Source of the DNA: Paenibacillus typhae
GTDB lineage: Bacteria > Bacillota > Bacilli > Paenibacillales > Paenibacillaceae
Length of the DNA stretch: 64,000 nt
Assembly: GCF_900099765.1 (NCBI RefSeq)
Contig: NZ_FNDX01000007.1
Coordinates: 168,856-232,855 of the forward strand
Reading direction: 5' to 3'
A program made the position numbers and the translations under genes. The notes under the pieces were generated by a model. It ran no database searches. It saw only the letters and a program-made list of their open reading frames with translations, and was not told where the DNA came from. Positions within the stretch are counted from its first letter, which is position 1, and each line of letters begins with the position of its first letter. Shown here piece after piece: positions 27,014 to 34,950 of this stretch.

Positions 27014-27553
27014 ATGAATAATCAATCAAAAACTATAAGCTTCCGAATTGATAGAGCAACCTCAAAAAGCTTAGAAAACATAAAGGATTATATTTCCAAA
27101 GATGCTCATAATGAATTAAATCTATCAGCTTTACTACGGTACTGCGTTGAATTCACTGAAAAAAATTTCCATAATAAAAGTTTGAATTGGGAGGAAGTTA
27201 TGGAGATTATCAAAAGTTATGTTACGACAGCTTTTTTCAAAGCTCACGGACGAAAAGATTTAAAATATTTAGATGTATTACTTGATGAAATAGAAAGAGC
27301 AAATGATGAATACGATCTAGAGGAAGTTCAGGAATTAAGAACCCTATATAATGAGGAAGAACCTATTACTCTTGTTCGTCTCCTAAGATTCAAATTCAGA
27401 CTAATGCCTAGCGTATTTTTATCTTTCCTTGGGGTAGATGAAGAAGAATATAATCATCTCAATGATGATGAGTTAGCTGACTTTATCAATAAAAAGCTTA
27501 GCGAAGAGGAATTTAGAAACAATGCAGTAAGATTATTTGGTTTGAATATTTAA
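27014..27553 (+). CDS. 179-aa protein with ribbon-helix-helix-like N-terminus
   Basis: ATG with AGAAGGA upstream, about 36 bp after the predicted -10. Residues 7-50 (KTISFRIDRATSKSLENIKD, then LNLSALLRYCVEFTEKNF) have the strand-helix-helix pattern of a ribbon-helix-helix DNA-binding domain. The remainder is acidic and helical (many Glu/Asp), without known motifs. It could bind the palindrome in its own promoter. Assignment of the N-terminal fold is by pattern only. Confidence 0.75.
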   Translation: MNNQSKTISFRIDRATSKSLENIKDYISKDAHNELNLSALLRYCVEFTEKNFHNKSLNWEEVMEIIKSYVTTAFFKAHGRKDLKYLDVLLDEIERANDEYDLEEVQELRTLYNEEEPITLVRLLRFKFRLMPSVFLSFLGVDEEEYNHLNDDELADFINKKLSEEEFRNNAVRLFGLNI

Positions 27554-27577
27554 TAAAAAACCATATTGCCATTGAAT

Positions 27578-28516
27578 TCATTTGCCTGCCTTACGGCAGG
27601 CAAGCGGAACTGGAAAGAATGTTAAGGCACCTTGACGCACCAATTGTTCATTCCAATCCTTAAAATCATCTGTGGGATAGAATGCATGAACTGTGTAATT
27701 CACATCTTTTGTTTCAATAAAACCAGCAACAGCCTTTCTTGCAGGTTCATCGTTGTCCAAAGCCATCCATATATCTGTAACCTCTCTGTTCTCCTCTAAG
27801 AAAGTCTCTAATGTTTCCATATCTAACCCACCTAAAGCAAGGATGTAATGTGATCTGACTTTCGGATAGAGTTGTAAGAAGGACATAGCATCAATCGGAG
27901 CCTCAAAAACAATCACTTTGTTAGATGATTTGACCGGACGTATGACCCAGCCATATTTCCCATTGCTTCCTTCCGCTTTCCCTTTGTAAATCTTGTCTTT
28001 GTTTGTTCCCCTGATGATTGCCCCTCTTGCCTCACCTGTCTTGTCGTAACATGGAAATACGCAATTCGCATGTTCATCCTGGTATAGTAGCTTATGATCA
28101 ATCACTTCTCTTACAATCTTCATGGGAATTTTCCTATGCTTAGTCAGATATACAACGCTAGCGCCTATACTAGCCTTATTTGGCGAATTAAACCTTTTTT
28201 CCTGTTCCGCTTTCACACGCCGAAGGCGGGTGACTCGTTGTTCATCAACATTAACCTCAGAACACTTGAGCAACTCCTCCATAGCATTGGCAAAACGCAT
28301 CTTCAAGATCTCAACACAAAAATCTATGGCACTACCCGTTTCTCCTGTTGCATTCCAGTAATAAAAATTGTCTTTAATTATCAAGCCACCATAATTCAGC
28401 ACTCTATAGTTGCCATTACCTTCATCTTGAATCCCGATTCCCTGACGCTCACACAAATCAATTAAATTGGACAGTCTTGCTCGTTTCTTCTGTTCTTTTG
28501 TATAAATCCCAATCAC
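27578..28516 (-). CDS. Toprim-domain primase-like protein (DUF3991-type)
   Basis: 312 aa. The N-terminal part (18-85) resembles a DUF3991 or degenerate zinc-binding module (FYYWNATGETGSAIDFCVEI). A toprim domain (about 195-275) has VIVFEAPIDAMSFLQ (catalytic Glu), LALGGLD and WMALDNDEPARKA (Asp pair). These accompany replication genes of plasmids and phage satellites. The annotated GTG overlaps the ribosome-binding site AAAGGAG, so the true start may be a few codons later. It follows the helicase-like gene, forming a replication module. Confidence 0.83.
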   Translation of the reverse strand: MIGIYTKEQKKRARLSNLIDLCERQGIGIQDEGNGNYRVLNYGGLIIKDNFYYWNATGETGSAIDFCVEILKMRFANAMEELLKCSEVNVDEQRVTRLRRVKAEQEKRFNSPNKASIGASVVYLTKHRKIPMKIVREVIDHKLLYQDEHANCVFPCYDKTGEARGAIIRGTNKDKIYKGKAEGSNGKYGWVIRPVKSSNKVIVFEAPIDAMSFLQLYPKVRSHYILALGGLDMETLETFLEENREVTDIWMALDNDEPARKAVAGFIETKDVNYTVHAFYPTDDFKDWNEQLVRQGALTFFPVPLACRKAGK

Positions 28517-28591
28517 TCCTTTAAAATTGACTTAAAATCAAAGTGGGGTGTTTTTTCCCTGTAATAGTAATAAAGCACCCCACTTTTAAAT

Positions 28592-30457
28592 TCACTCAAG
28601 ATATAGTAATCCCCCATTAAACTCAATCATTTTATATCCATTGCTAGTTACTCTTATCGTCAATTCTTTCTTCTCGAAAACCTCAATGATTTTCTCTCTC
28701 TTCATCTCATCGCTCCAGTGCCGTTTCAGCCACTCCTTAAATTTAGCTCCACCTATTGTGGATGAGTAAACACTAACTCCAAGTGGATTATTAATCCTTT
28801 TCATTTCCGCTCTGCAATACTCAAGACTTTTTACAGCCCATGTCTCACAATCGTTCATGAATCTTCCTTGTCCATTACTTCTAAGTTGAACCTTCGTCAT
28901 GTTACGATTCGGTAATCCAAAATGCTCTTGTAATCGTTCAATCCATCTTTTTTGATTAGTGTACAAAAAGATATGAACTGGTGTAGTTGCATTTATATTT
29001 CGTAATGCACAACGATGAATGAGCTGTACGATATCTGCCATGAATACTTCCTCGTACAGCCTTTGAACCGCTTCATCTTCAAACCAATTTGAAAAATTCC
29101 CATCATTGATTCTAATGTTGGTTTCAGTTCCGAACAAAGCTATTGCATATTTCTTATAAGATGATGGATGTCTTATAGGCAAATTCAATAAGGCAAGCGA
29201 ATCAAAGTCGCTCAACACATTTTTGCCTACCGTATTAAAAATATTAATAGGCATTTCACTGTGAGACTCGGCAACATCACCAACCGTCTTTGTCTCAAAA
29301 AGCGAGATTTGATTCTCAGTAATGACCTTCATATCAATGTATCTTTGAACGTCACTTTTAGCCATCAAGGGCAGAATCTCACCATATTTCGTACGAAGCT
29401 TAAACATATCTTCGGAGATCAATTCTATGGTGTCAGGAGTTCTACTTGAAGCTGATGTACTTATCGCCCTGTGATGAAGATTGAGTCTACCCTTGTAATT
29501 ATGGTAGTTCTTAACCCCTTTCATAATGTAGCCGCTATAGAAGCTAGGCATAAGATCACTCGTACCATCTAAAATAAGAATATTGCCCATTGGTTTATAA
29601 TCTATAGCCTCTGCACACATAATCTTAGTACCATACTTCGATCTGTCGAGTACTCCTACGTTATCTTTTCGCAATAACTTCAGAAACCATTTGTACTTAT
29701 CAACATGTTCACGATTTGCCGTATCCACTTTAAGCTTTTTCAATATCTCATTTAGCTTATCTCCAGACTCTCCCCCCTGGATATATCTAAATAAGTTCTT
29801 CGTAACGTGCTCTCCGACTTCCATTTCCCTTGCAATAAGTTTGTTAATGAGAATTCTCCCGAACTGCATATCCTCTTCATCCAAAGAACTAACTTCTCCC
29901 AAGTGGTCAAACCAATCAACAGCATTATCTTTACTTGAGATATCAAAGTCAGCATCGTTCACGAAAATAGGCATTTCATCAATGATAATCAGTCGTTCTC
30001 TAGCTCGTTGTCCTTCTTTCTCCTCATACATGATCTTGTTAAAATCACCATAACCAAGGCGAAGATCACGTAATCGTTGCTGAGTGATGCAGAGAACTTG
30101 ATATTGATCGACTTCATCATAAACCTTGGTGAAATTATCCTCATTCAAATATTGAATCAGGAATGGTCGGTAATGTTCGAGCGCATATTCACTAATCTCC
30201 TCGTAATAGCTATTCATTGTGTCTTTGTTGTTAAACACTATAAGCATCGGGCTTGCCATTCGCTTCGAAGCCATTTCCTTTGTCAGTTCTTTTAATGCAG
30301 TCGTCTTACCTTGTCCAGGAGCAGAATTACACACCCAATGAATCTCATTACGCTTCTCACATTCCCTCACAAAACTATTGAGTATATTTAATGTGTCCTC
30401 GTAAGCCTGGGGATGCAGATTACTTCCTACTTCACTAATTAAATTAACATTGCTCAT
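28592..30457 (-). CDS. Helicase-like P-loop ATPase, probable replication protein
   Basis: 621 aa. Walker A APGQGKTTALKE (46-57) and Walker B LIIIDEMPIF (156-165) mark a superfamily 2-like helicase core. NILILDGTSDLMP and IVQLIHRCALRNI look like motifs III and VI. The C-terminal 110 residues may bind DNA. I do not recognise a named family. With the downstream toprim protein it forms the likely replication module of the element. A leader with two hairpins precedes the gene, suggesting attenuation. ATG with AGAGGAG upstream. Confidence 0.8.
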   Translation of the reverse strand: MSNVNLISEVGSNLHPQAYEDTLNILNSFVRECEKRNEIHWVCNSAPGQGKTTALKELTKEMASKRMASPMLIVFNNKDTMNSYYEEISEYALEHYRPFLIQYLNEDNFTKVYDEVDQYQVLCITQQRLRDLRLGYGDFNKIMYEEKEGQRARERLIIIDEMPIFVNDADFDISSKDNAVDWFDHLGEVSSLDEEDMQFGRILINKLIAREMEVGEHVTKNLFRYIQGGESGDKLNEILKKLKVDTANREHVDKYKWFLKLLRKDNVGVLDRSKYGTKIMCAEAIDYKPMGNILILDGTSDLMPSFYSGYIMKGVKNYHNYKGRLNLHHRAISTSASSRTPDTIELISEDMFKLRTKYGEILPLMAKSDVQRYIDMKVITENQISLFETKTVGDVAESHSEMPINIFNTVGKNVLSDFDSLALLNLPIRHPSSYKKYAIALFGTETNIRINDGNFSNWFEDEAVQRLYEEVFMADIVQLIHRCALRNINATTPVHIFLYTNQKRWIERLQEHFGLPNRNMTKVQLRSNGQGRFMNDCETWAVKSLEYCRAEMKRINNPLGVSVYSSTIGGAKFKEWLKRHWSDEMKREKIIEVFEKKELTIRVTSNGYKMIEFNGGLLYLE

Positions 30458-30487
30458 TTACATTTCTCCTCTGTATTTTGATATACA

Positions 30488-30568
30488 GGGAGATAAAAAA
30501 ACCCTTCCACAAACGGGAAGGATTAAACAAAGCTATACCAGCTGAATATAGACGTCTATTTATCTCCC
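30488..30568 (-). promoter_or_regulatory. Attenuator-like leader of the helicase gene
   Basis: On the minus strand a hairpin (30521-30516 with 30508-30503, 6 bp) is followed by seven T (30501-30495), a terminator 38 nt before the ATG. The sequence GGGAGATAAA (30568-30559) is perfectly complementary to TTTATCTCCC (30497-30488), which overlaps the T-tract. The two pairings could compete, as in attenuated plasmid rep genes (inference). Confidence 0.55.
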
Positions 30569-30640
30569 CTACAACAAATACAATTAACACGTCTGTTAAA
30601 GCATTTGTTATTTATGAATTTGTGTATGTATGTAGAGGAG

Positions 30641-30674
30641 AAAATTAAAACAAGGCTCAATTCCAAAGCCTTGT
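30641..30674 (-). terminator. Hairpin upstream of the helicase leader
   Basis: Perfect 8-bp stem ACAAGGCT (30650-30657)/AGCCTTGT (30667-30674), then TTTTAATTTT on the minus strand. It separates the 71-aa gene from the helicase leader. The rest of 30458-30816 holds only the attenuator. Confidence 0.7.
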
Positions 30675-30816
30675 TCGGTATGTTACCTAAAAGCTTCCGT
30701 TCAATGATTATACGAGTATTATAGCATTTGTTCTGTCAAATGTCAAGATAAACCTATTGACTTTCGCATTGATCTATGATTTACATCCGAGAATTAGCCC
30801 TCTAAATCCTAACAAT

Positions 30817-31032
30817 TTATTGGGTTTCTGCTCCTTCTTCTTTCGCCATTATTAATAATAAATGAATGACTTCAAGTGTAGCTTTAACAACCTTTGGATG
30901 TAATGCCTCATCCAGCAGCACTTGCTCATCCTTAATCATTCTAATGATATGTTGACAAGTCTTACGCTGCCATTCCATGTCGTCAAAATCTAACTCACCC
31001 TCAGAATCTCGTTCATTTTCGATATCGCCCAT
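30817..31032 (-). CDS. Hypothetical 71-aa acidic protein
   Basis: ATG with AAGGGGAATG upstream. The product is acidic at the N-terminus (ENERDSEGELDFDDMEWQRK) and helical after that (HPKVVKATLEVIHLLLIMAK). No known motif. It lies between integrase and replication genes, where small excisionase or regulatory proteins are often found, but there is no helix-turn-helix to support either. Confidence 0.65.
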   Translation of the reverse strand: MGDIENERDSEGELDFDDMEWQRKTCQHIIRMIKDEQVLLDEALHPKVVKATLEVIHLLLIMAKEEGAETQ

Positions 31033-31153
31033 ATGACATTCCCCTTCACAAAAAAATGTTTGCTGGTATGAAGTTAATTCAAGCTCTGAAGCCCCTAGCT
31101 GCTCCTCTATCGGATTTTCGCCAAATGGATTAACAGTTTTATGCTATAACATC

Positions 31154-31183
31154 AAAAAAGCACCTGAGGCATCCCTAGGTGCT
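31154..31183 (-). terminator. Integrase gene terminator
   Basis: AGCACCT (31159-31165)/AGGTGCT (31177-31183), then six T on the minus strand, 9 bp after the integrase stop. Confidence 0.85.
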
Positions 31184-31191
31184 AATAACTT

Positions 31192-32241
31192 TCATACTCT
31201 AAACTTGTTTGCCGGAGAGAACCGTCTATGAGCTTCGGCAATATCGACAGCATTCATTTGTATATACGTTCTTACAATATCCATCCTTGAATGACCTAGC
31301 AGCTTTTGTAGGGTAAAAGCATCGCCGCCATTCTGAATATAGAATTTTGCGAAAGTATGTCGAAGTACATGGCAAGATGCTTTGACTCCATTTAATCCTG
31401 CATTTTTCCGAATTGTGCCGAATTGACGTACTATTCCTTTGGTAGTCATTGTTTGACCATATGCCGTCATGAATACGTGATCCGATCCAAAATTGATTTT
31501 GTTCTCTGTCAGAAGCTTTTGAATCAAGTTTAAGACCTTTCGTGAAACAGGTACAATTCGCGCCTTTCCATTCTTTGCAATCTCATCATCCACTTTGACA
31601 ACTCCGATTTCAAAATCAAAGTTTTTTTCATTCAGTGCCACTAATTCTCCTGCCCGTAATCCGCAATCAATACCAAGCATAATTAAAGTGAAATCCCTAA
31701 ACCCTGTATAGGTACTTTTCTTGCAAGCTCTAAGCAATGCTCTTACTTGTTCTTCCGTAAGTCCTTCAACAGTATCAATAGGTTGCTTAAGTAATTTAAC
31801 CGGAGCAGCTTCGTTCCGTTCCCAAAGTCCATTCGCCAATATTACATTGTAAAAGTGTTTCAGTGTTTTTAACCGATCATTAATAGTGACTGGAGCAAGC
31901 CCTTTTCGCTTTCCTCCACGTACATGTGTTTGATAAACCACGTATTGTTCCTGCATTTCAACTGACCATTCACGTATAATGCTTGTTGAGATATCTTCCA
32001 TGAGTTCCGAATAACCTTTAGATTTCAAGAAATTCACAAAATATTCTTTATCTCTAAGCAAGTCATTTTTGCGCCGTTCCGATATTCCTTCCGATCTTTT
32101 GATATCAATGAACTTTTTAAAGAGTTCATGAATTGTCACCTTTGAATAATTTTTAACTTCAAAACCATCGACTTCGTCTGAGATTACCGCTCTCTTTTTT
32201 CCGCGAATATCTCTACCGGACGACAAAGAACGCCTATCCAT
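31192..32241 (-). CDS. Tyrosine-type site-specific integrase
   Basis: 349 aa. An N-terminal SAM-like core-binding domain (about 35-145) precedes the catalytic domain with Arg196 (CGLRAGEL), Lys in NGKARIVP, the HxxR pair His291/Arg294 (CHVLRHTF), His317 (LLGHS) and nucleophile Tyr326 (VRTYIQ). All catalytic residues are present, so it should be active. It lies 157 bp inside the right repeat, and the gap carries three copies of a candidate arm-site motif. It presumably integrates the element in the 3' end of mqnC. Confidence 0.95.
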   Translation of the reverse strand: MDRRSLSSGRDIRGKKRAVISDEVDGFEVKNYSKVTIHELFKKFIDIKRSEGISERRKNDLLRDKEYFVNFLKSKGYSELMEDISTSIIREWSVEMQEQYVVYQTHVRGGKRKGLAPVTINDRLKTLKHFYNVILANGLWERNEAAPVKLLKQPIDTVEGLTEEQVRALLRACKKSTYTGFRDFTLIMLGIDCGLRAGELVALNEKNFDFEIGVVKVDDEIAKNGKARIVPVSRKVLNLIQKLLTENKINFGSDHVFMTAYGQTMTTKGIVRQFGTIRKNAGLNGVKASCHVLRHTFAKFYIQNGGDAFTLQKLLGHSRMDIVRTYIQMNAVDIAEAHRRFSPANKFRV

Positions 32242-32304
32242 AACTAATCCTCTCCATTCGGATTAATATTGAACAAGCGTTGTAGTTGTTTTTATCAAAA
32301 TAAT

Positions 32305-32367
32305 GGGGTAAGTACTCCATTTTGTGTAGTACATACCCGCTATTTCAACTATGAAGTGTTTACCCTA
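32305..32367. promoter_or_regulatory. Three candidate integrase arm sites, right end
   Basis: Copies of GGGTA[AT]..[AC]CT.CA: GGGTAAGTACTCCA (32306-32319, plus), GGGTATGTACTACA (minus, 32338-32325) and GGGTAAACACTTCA (minus, 32365-32352). The last is part of a 16-bp perfect match to the left-end site. All lie between the integrase gene and the right repeat. Confidence 0.55.
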
Positions 32368-32396
32368 TTATGCCCCAGTACACCATAAAATGCCCT

Positions 32397-33533
32397 CTAG
32401 TTCTGCATTACAAAATCATTGTCAATCTTCGCATTCACATCATCGAACACCCGCAGGATATCGTAACGTGTATTGCGCTGTGCCGGAATCTTGCCGGCTT
32501 CGCGGATCAGCTGAAGAATCTGCTCGATGTTGACTTTATGTGTAGCGCCGGCAGAGGATACAACATTCTCTTCGATCATCGTGCTGCCAAAGTCATTGCA
32601 CCCGTACCGCAGGGACAGCTTGCCGACCTCAGGTCCCATCGTTACCCATGAGGACTGGAAGTTCTTGATGTTGTCGAGCACCAGCCGGCTGATCGCTACC
32701 GTCTTCAGGTACTCTTCCGGAGTCTGTCTGTCCAGCTTGAGGTTGGTATTATCCGGCTGGAACGTCCAGGAGATAAACGCCAGGAAGCCTTCGGAGTCAT
32801 ATTTATTCGCCAAGCATTCATCCTGCGCCTCTCGTACCCGCAGAAGATGCAGCGCCCGCTCCTCCATGCTTTCGCCGAGTCCGATAACCATCGTAGCGGT
32901 TGTATTCATGCCGATCTTGTGTGCGGTCTTCATGACGTTCATCCAGTCCACCCAGGAGCCTTTAAGCCGGCTGATCTTGCGGCGGGTACGGTCGTCGAGG
33001 ATCTCTGCCCCGCCGCCCGGCAGTGAGTCAAGGCCGGCAGCATGAATCTCGCGCATCACCTGCTCCAGCGGCAATCCGGATACTTCGACCATCTTCATGA
33101 TCTCTGCCGGAGAGAAGGAATGCATCGTGATTTCAGGGAAACGTTGTTTGATCCCGCGGAGAATATCCGTATAGTAGCTGAACGGCAGATTCGGATTCGT
33201 TCCGCCCTGCATTAGAATTTCTGTACCATTTACAGCAATCGTCTCAGCAATCTTCTGGTAGATGGTTTCATCAGGGAGCACATAACCTTCCTCTGATCCG
33301 GGTCTGCGGTAAAATGCGCAGAAACGGCAGTACACATCACATACATTGGTATAGTTAATATTGCGCCCAATGACGAACGTAGCCAGCGGATCCGGGTGCC
33401 AGCGCTTCATGATAACATCTGCAGCTGCGCCCATTTTTTCAATTTCGTTGCTCTCGAACAACCGGATCGTATCTTCCAGCCCGAGGCGTTCGCCTTTCAG
33501 CGTCTTATCCAGAATAAGATCTATCGCACTCAT
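32397..33533 (-). CDS. mqnC: Cyclic dehypoxanthine futalosine synthase, 3' end supplied by the element
   Basis: 378-aa radical SAM enzyme of the futalosine menaquinone pathway, converting dehypoxanthine futalosine to its cyclic form. Cluster cysteines 65, 69 and 72 are in NVCDVYCRFC. Further blocks: MQGGTNP, HSFSPAEI, SLPGGGAEIL and GLGESMEER. Length is normal. The last 182 coding bases coincide with the element's right repeat, so the reading frame and all residues are preserved; only the stop changed to TAG. Ribosome-binding site GAAGGAGG. The native terminator is now 14.5 kb away, and the next gene in line is the integrase. Confidence 0.96.
   Translation of the reverse strand: MSAIDLILDKTLKGERLGLEDTIRLFESNEIEKMGAAADVIMKRWHPDPLATFVIGRNINYTNVCDVYCRFCAFYRRPGSEEGYVLPDETIYQKIAETIAVNGTEILMQGGTNPNLPFSYYTDILRGIKQRFPEITMHSFSPAEIMKMVEVSGLPLEQVMREIHAAGLDSLPGGGAEILDDRTRRKISRLKGSWVDWMNVMKTAHKIGMNTTATMVIGLGESMEERALHLLRVREAQDECLANKYDSEGFLAFISWTFQPDNTNLKLDRQTPEEYLKTVAISRLVLDNIKNFQSSWVTMGPEVGKLSLRYGCNDFGSTMIEENVVSSAGATHKVNIEQILQLIREAGKIPAQRNTRYDILRVFDDVNAKIDNDFVMQN
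32398..32579. repeat. Right 182-bp direct repeat (right attachment region)
   Basis: Perfect copy of 17904-18085, forming the present 3' end of intact mqnC. Beyond 32579 the mqnC sequence continues as host DNA; below 32398 the element begins. Confidence 0.95.
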
Positions 33534-33674
33534 CGTTCGCAGCCTCCTTCAAAGTCCATATCTTATGGTTGATTAAATTTTAAAAATAAACATAGATAAG
33601 CATTCGTCCTTCCATCGTAACACAATCCCGGCTGGTTGAGAATTCTTTTGGTGCTACCCTTCTGTTTTCCCGGC

Positions 33675-33713
33675 AAAAAGGACGGCAGCGCTTTAAGGTG
33701 CGCTGCCGTCCTT
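33675..33713 (-). terminator. Terminator of metA-metI
   Basis: A 13-bp perfect stem (33679-33691 with 33701-33713, built on GGACGGCAGCG/CGCTGCCGTCC) and a T-run on the minus strand, 10 bp after the metI stop. Confidence 0.9.
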
Positions 33714-33722
33714 CCTGTATAT

Positions 33723-34907
33723 TTATTCAGCTGTTATTGTCTGCTCCAGCTCCAGACGCGCTGCTTCCAGCGCCTGGCCAAGATCAGCGATCAGGTCGTT
33801 CACGTGCTCAATGCCGACGGAGAAGCGCAGCAGCCGGTCATCTACCCCGACTGCATCACGGATTTCCACCGGAATGTCGGCATGAGTCTGTACCGCCGGA
33901 TAGGTCATCAGCGATTCAACACCGCCCAGGCTCTCGGCAAAGGCGATCAGGCGGATGTGGCGGAGCAGCGGCTCAACATACCGGGCATCCTTTACTTTAA
34001 AGGAGAAAATCCCGGTGTTGCCGGAGGATTGGCGGTTCTGGATTTCATACCCCGGATGATCCGGCAGCCCCGGATGGAACACCTCGTCAACAGCCGGATG
34101 CTCCAGCAGATAACGGGCAATCGCCAGGGCGTTGCTCTCATGCCGTTCCATGCGCAGGGCCAGCGTCTTCATGCCCTTCATCAGCTGATAGCTGTCGTTC
34201 GGTGCAAGAACGGCGCCCAGCGAATTGTGCAGAACAGCCATTTCAGCAGACAGCTCGGCTCCCTTGGTCACAATCAGTCCGGCAAGTACATCGTTGTGGC
34301 CGCCCAAATATTTGGTCGCGCTATGAACGATGATATCCGCACCAAGCTCAAGCGGACGCTGGAAGAACGGGGTAAGCAGCGTATTGTCCACAATGGTCAG
34401 CAGCCCGTGATGGCGGGCCCAGGTACACACTGCTTCTATATCGGTAATCATCATCAGCGGATTGGTCGGCGTCTCGATAAAGACAGCCTTCGTCTCCGGA
34501 CGGCGGGCTGCCTCCAGCCCGTCAAGATCATTGGTATCCACATAGGAGGCTGTGATTCCGTACTTGGACAGAATCCGTTCCAGAAGACGGTAGGTTCCAC
34601 CATATAGATCAAGAGAAACGACCAGATGATCACCCTGTCCGAATAAAGCGAACACGGTCGTCAGGGCAGCCATGCCGGAGCTGCAGGCAAAGCCGGCATC
34701 GCCGGACTCCAGCTCAGCCGCAGCCGTTTCCAGTACGGAACGGGTCGGGTTTTTGGTACGGATATAATCAAAGCCCGTGCTTTGTCCAAGTCTCGGGTGA
34801 CGGAATGCCGTTGCATTGTAAATCGGATAATTAACTGCCCCGGTAGCGGGATCTTCCTGTGAGCCTATTTGTGCAAGTCTGCTTTCAATCCTCAGTTTCT
34901 CGTCCAT
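33723..34907 (-). CDS. metI: Cystathionine gamma-synthase / O-acetylhomoserine thiolyase
   Basis: 394-aa Cys/Met-metabolism PLP enzyme. FDYIRTKNPTR, ACSSGMAA, ETPTNPLM, VDNTLLTP and the PLP lysine in HSATKYLGGHND are all present, as is SLGGVESL near the C-terminus. It joins activated homoserine to cysteine or sulfide in methionine synthesis. AGGAGG lies before the ATG. It is 43 bp after metA and shares its SAM riboswitch. MetI versus MetB/MetC naming is by context. Confidence 0.9.
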   Translation of the reverse strand: MDEKLRIESRLAQIGSQEDPATGAVNYPIYNATAFRHPRLGQSTGFDYIRTKNPTRSVLETAAAELESGDAGFACSSGMAALTTVFALFGQGDHLVVSLDLYGGTYRLLERILSKYGITASYVDTNDLDGLEAARRPETKAVFIETPTNPLMMITDIEAVCTWARHHGLLTIVDNTLLTPFFQRPLELGADIIVHSATKYLGGHNDVLAGLIVTKGAELSAEMAVLHNSLGAVLAPNDSYQLMKGMKTLALRMERHESNALAIARYLLEHPAVDEVFHPGLPDHPGYEIQNRQSSGNTGIFSFKVKDARYVEPLLRHIRLIAFAESLGGVESLMTYPAVQTHADIPVEIRDAVGVDDRLLRFSVGIEHVNDLIADLGQALEAARLELEQTITAE

Positions 34908-34950
34908 CGTGAGCCTCCTAATGTGGGGTTATTGTACAGTTGCTTCTATA

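Larger units (their letters stand above)
17904..32579. mobile_element. Integrated element in mqnC, 14,494-bp unit, with R-M cargo
   Basis: Bounded by 182-bp perfect direct repeats (17904-18085 and 32398-32579; offset 14,494 bp). The DNA between is clearly more AT-rich than both flanks. It encodes a tyrosine integrase next to the right end, a primase-like and a helicase-like protein, phage-type regulators, a restriction-modification pair, a serine recombinase and a DUF4062 protein. No relaxase, type IV secretion, terminase or virion genes are visible. Size and content resemble a phage satellite or a non-autonomous integrative island; which of these is not decided by the sequence. Confidence 0.93.

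Noticed and set aside
18086..32397. Conjugative element (ICE)
   Set aside because: No relaxase, coupling protein or secretion ATPase motif is present in any of the element's proteins.
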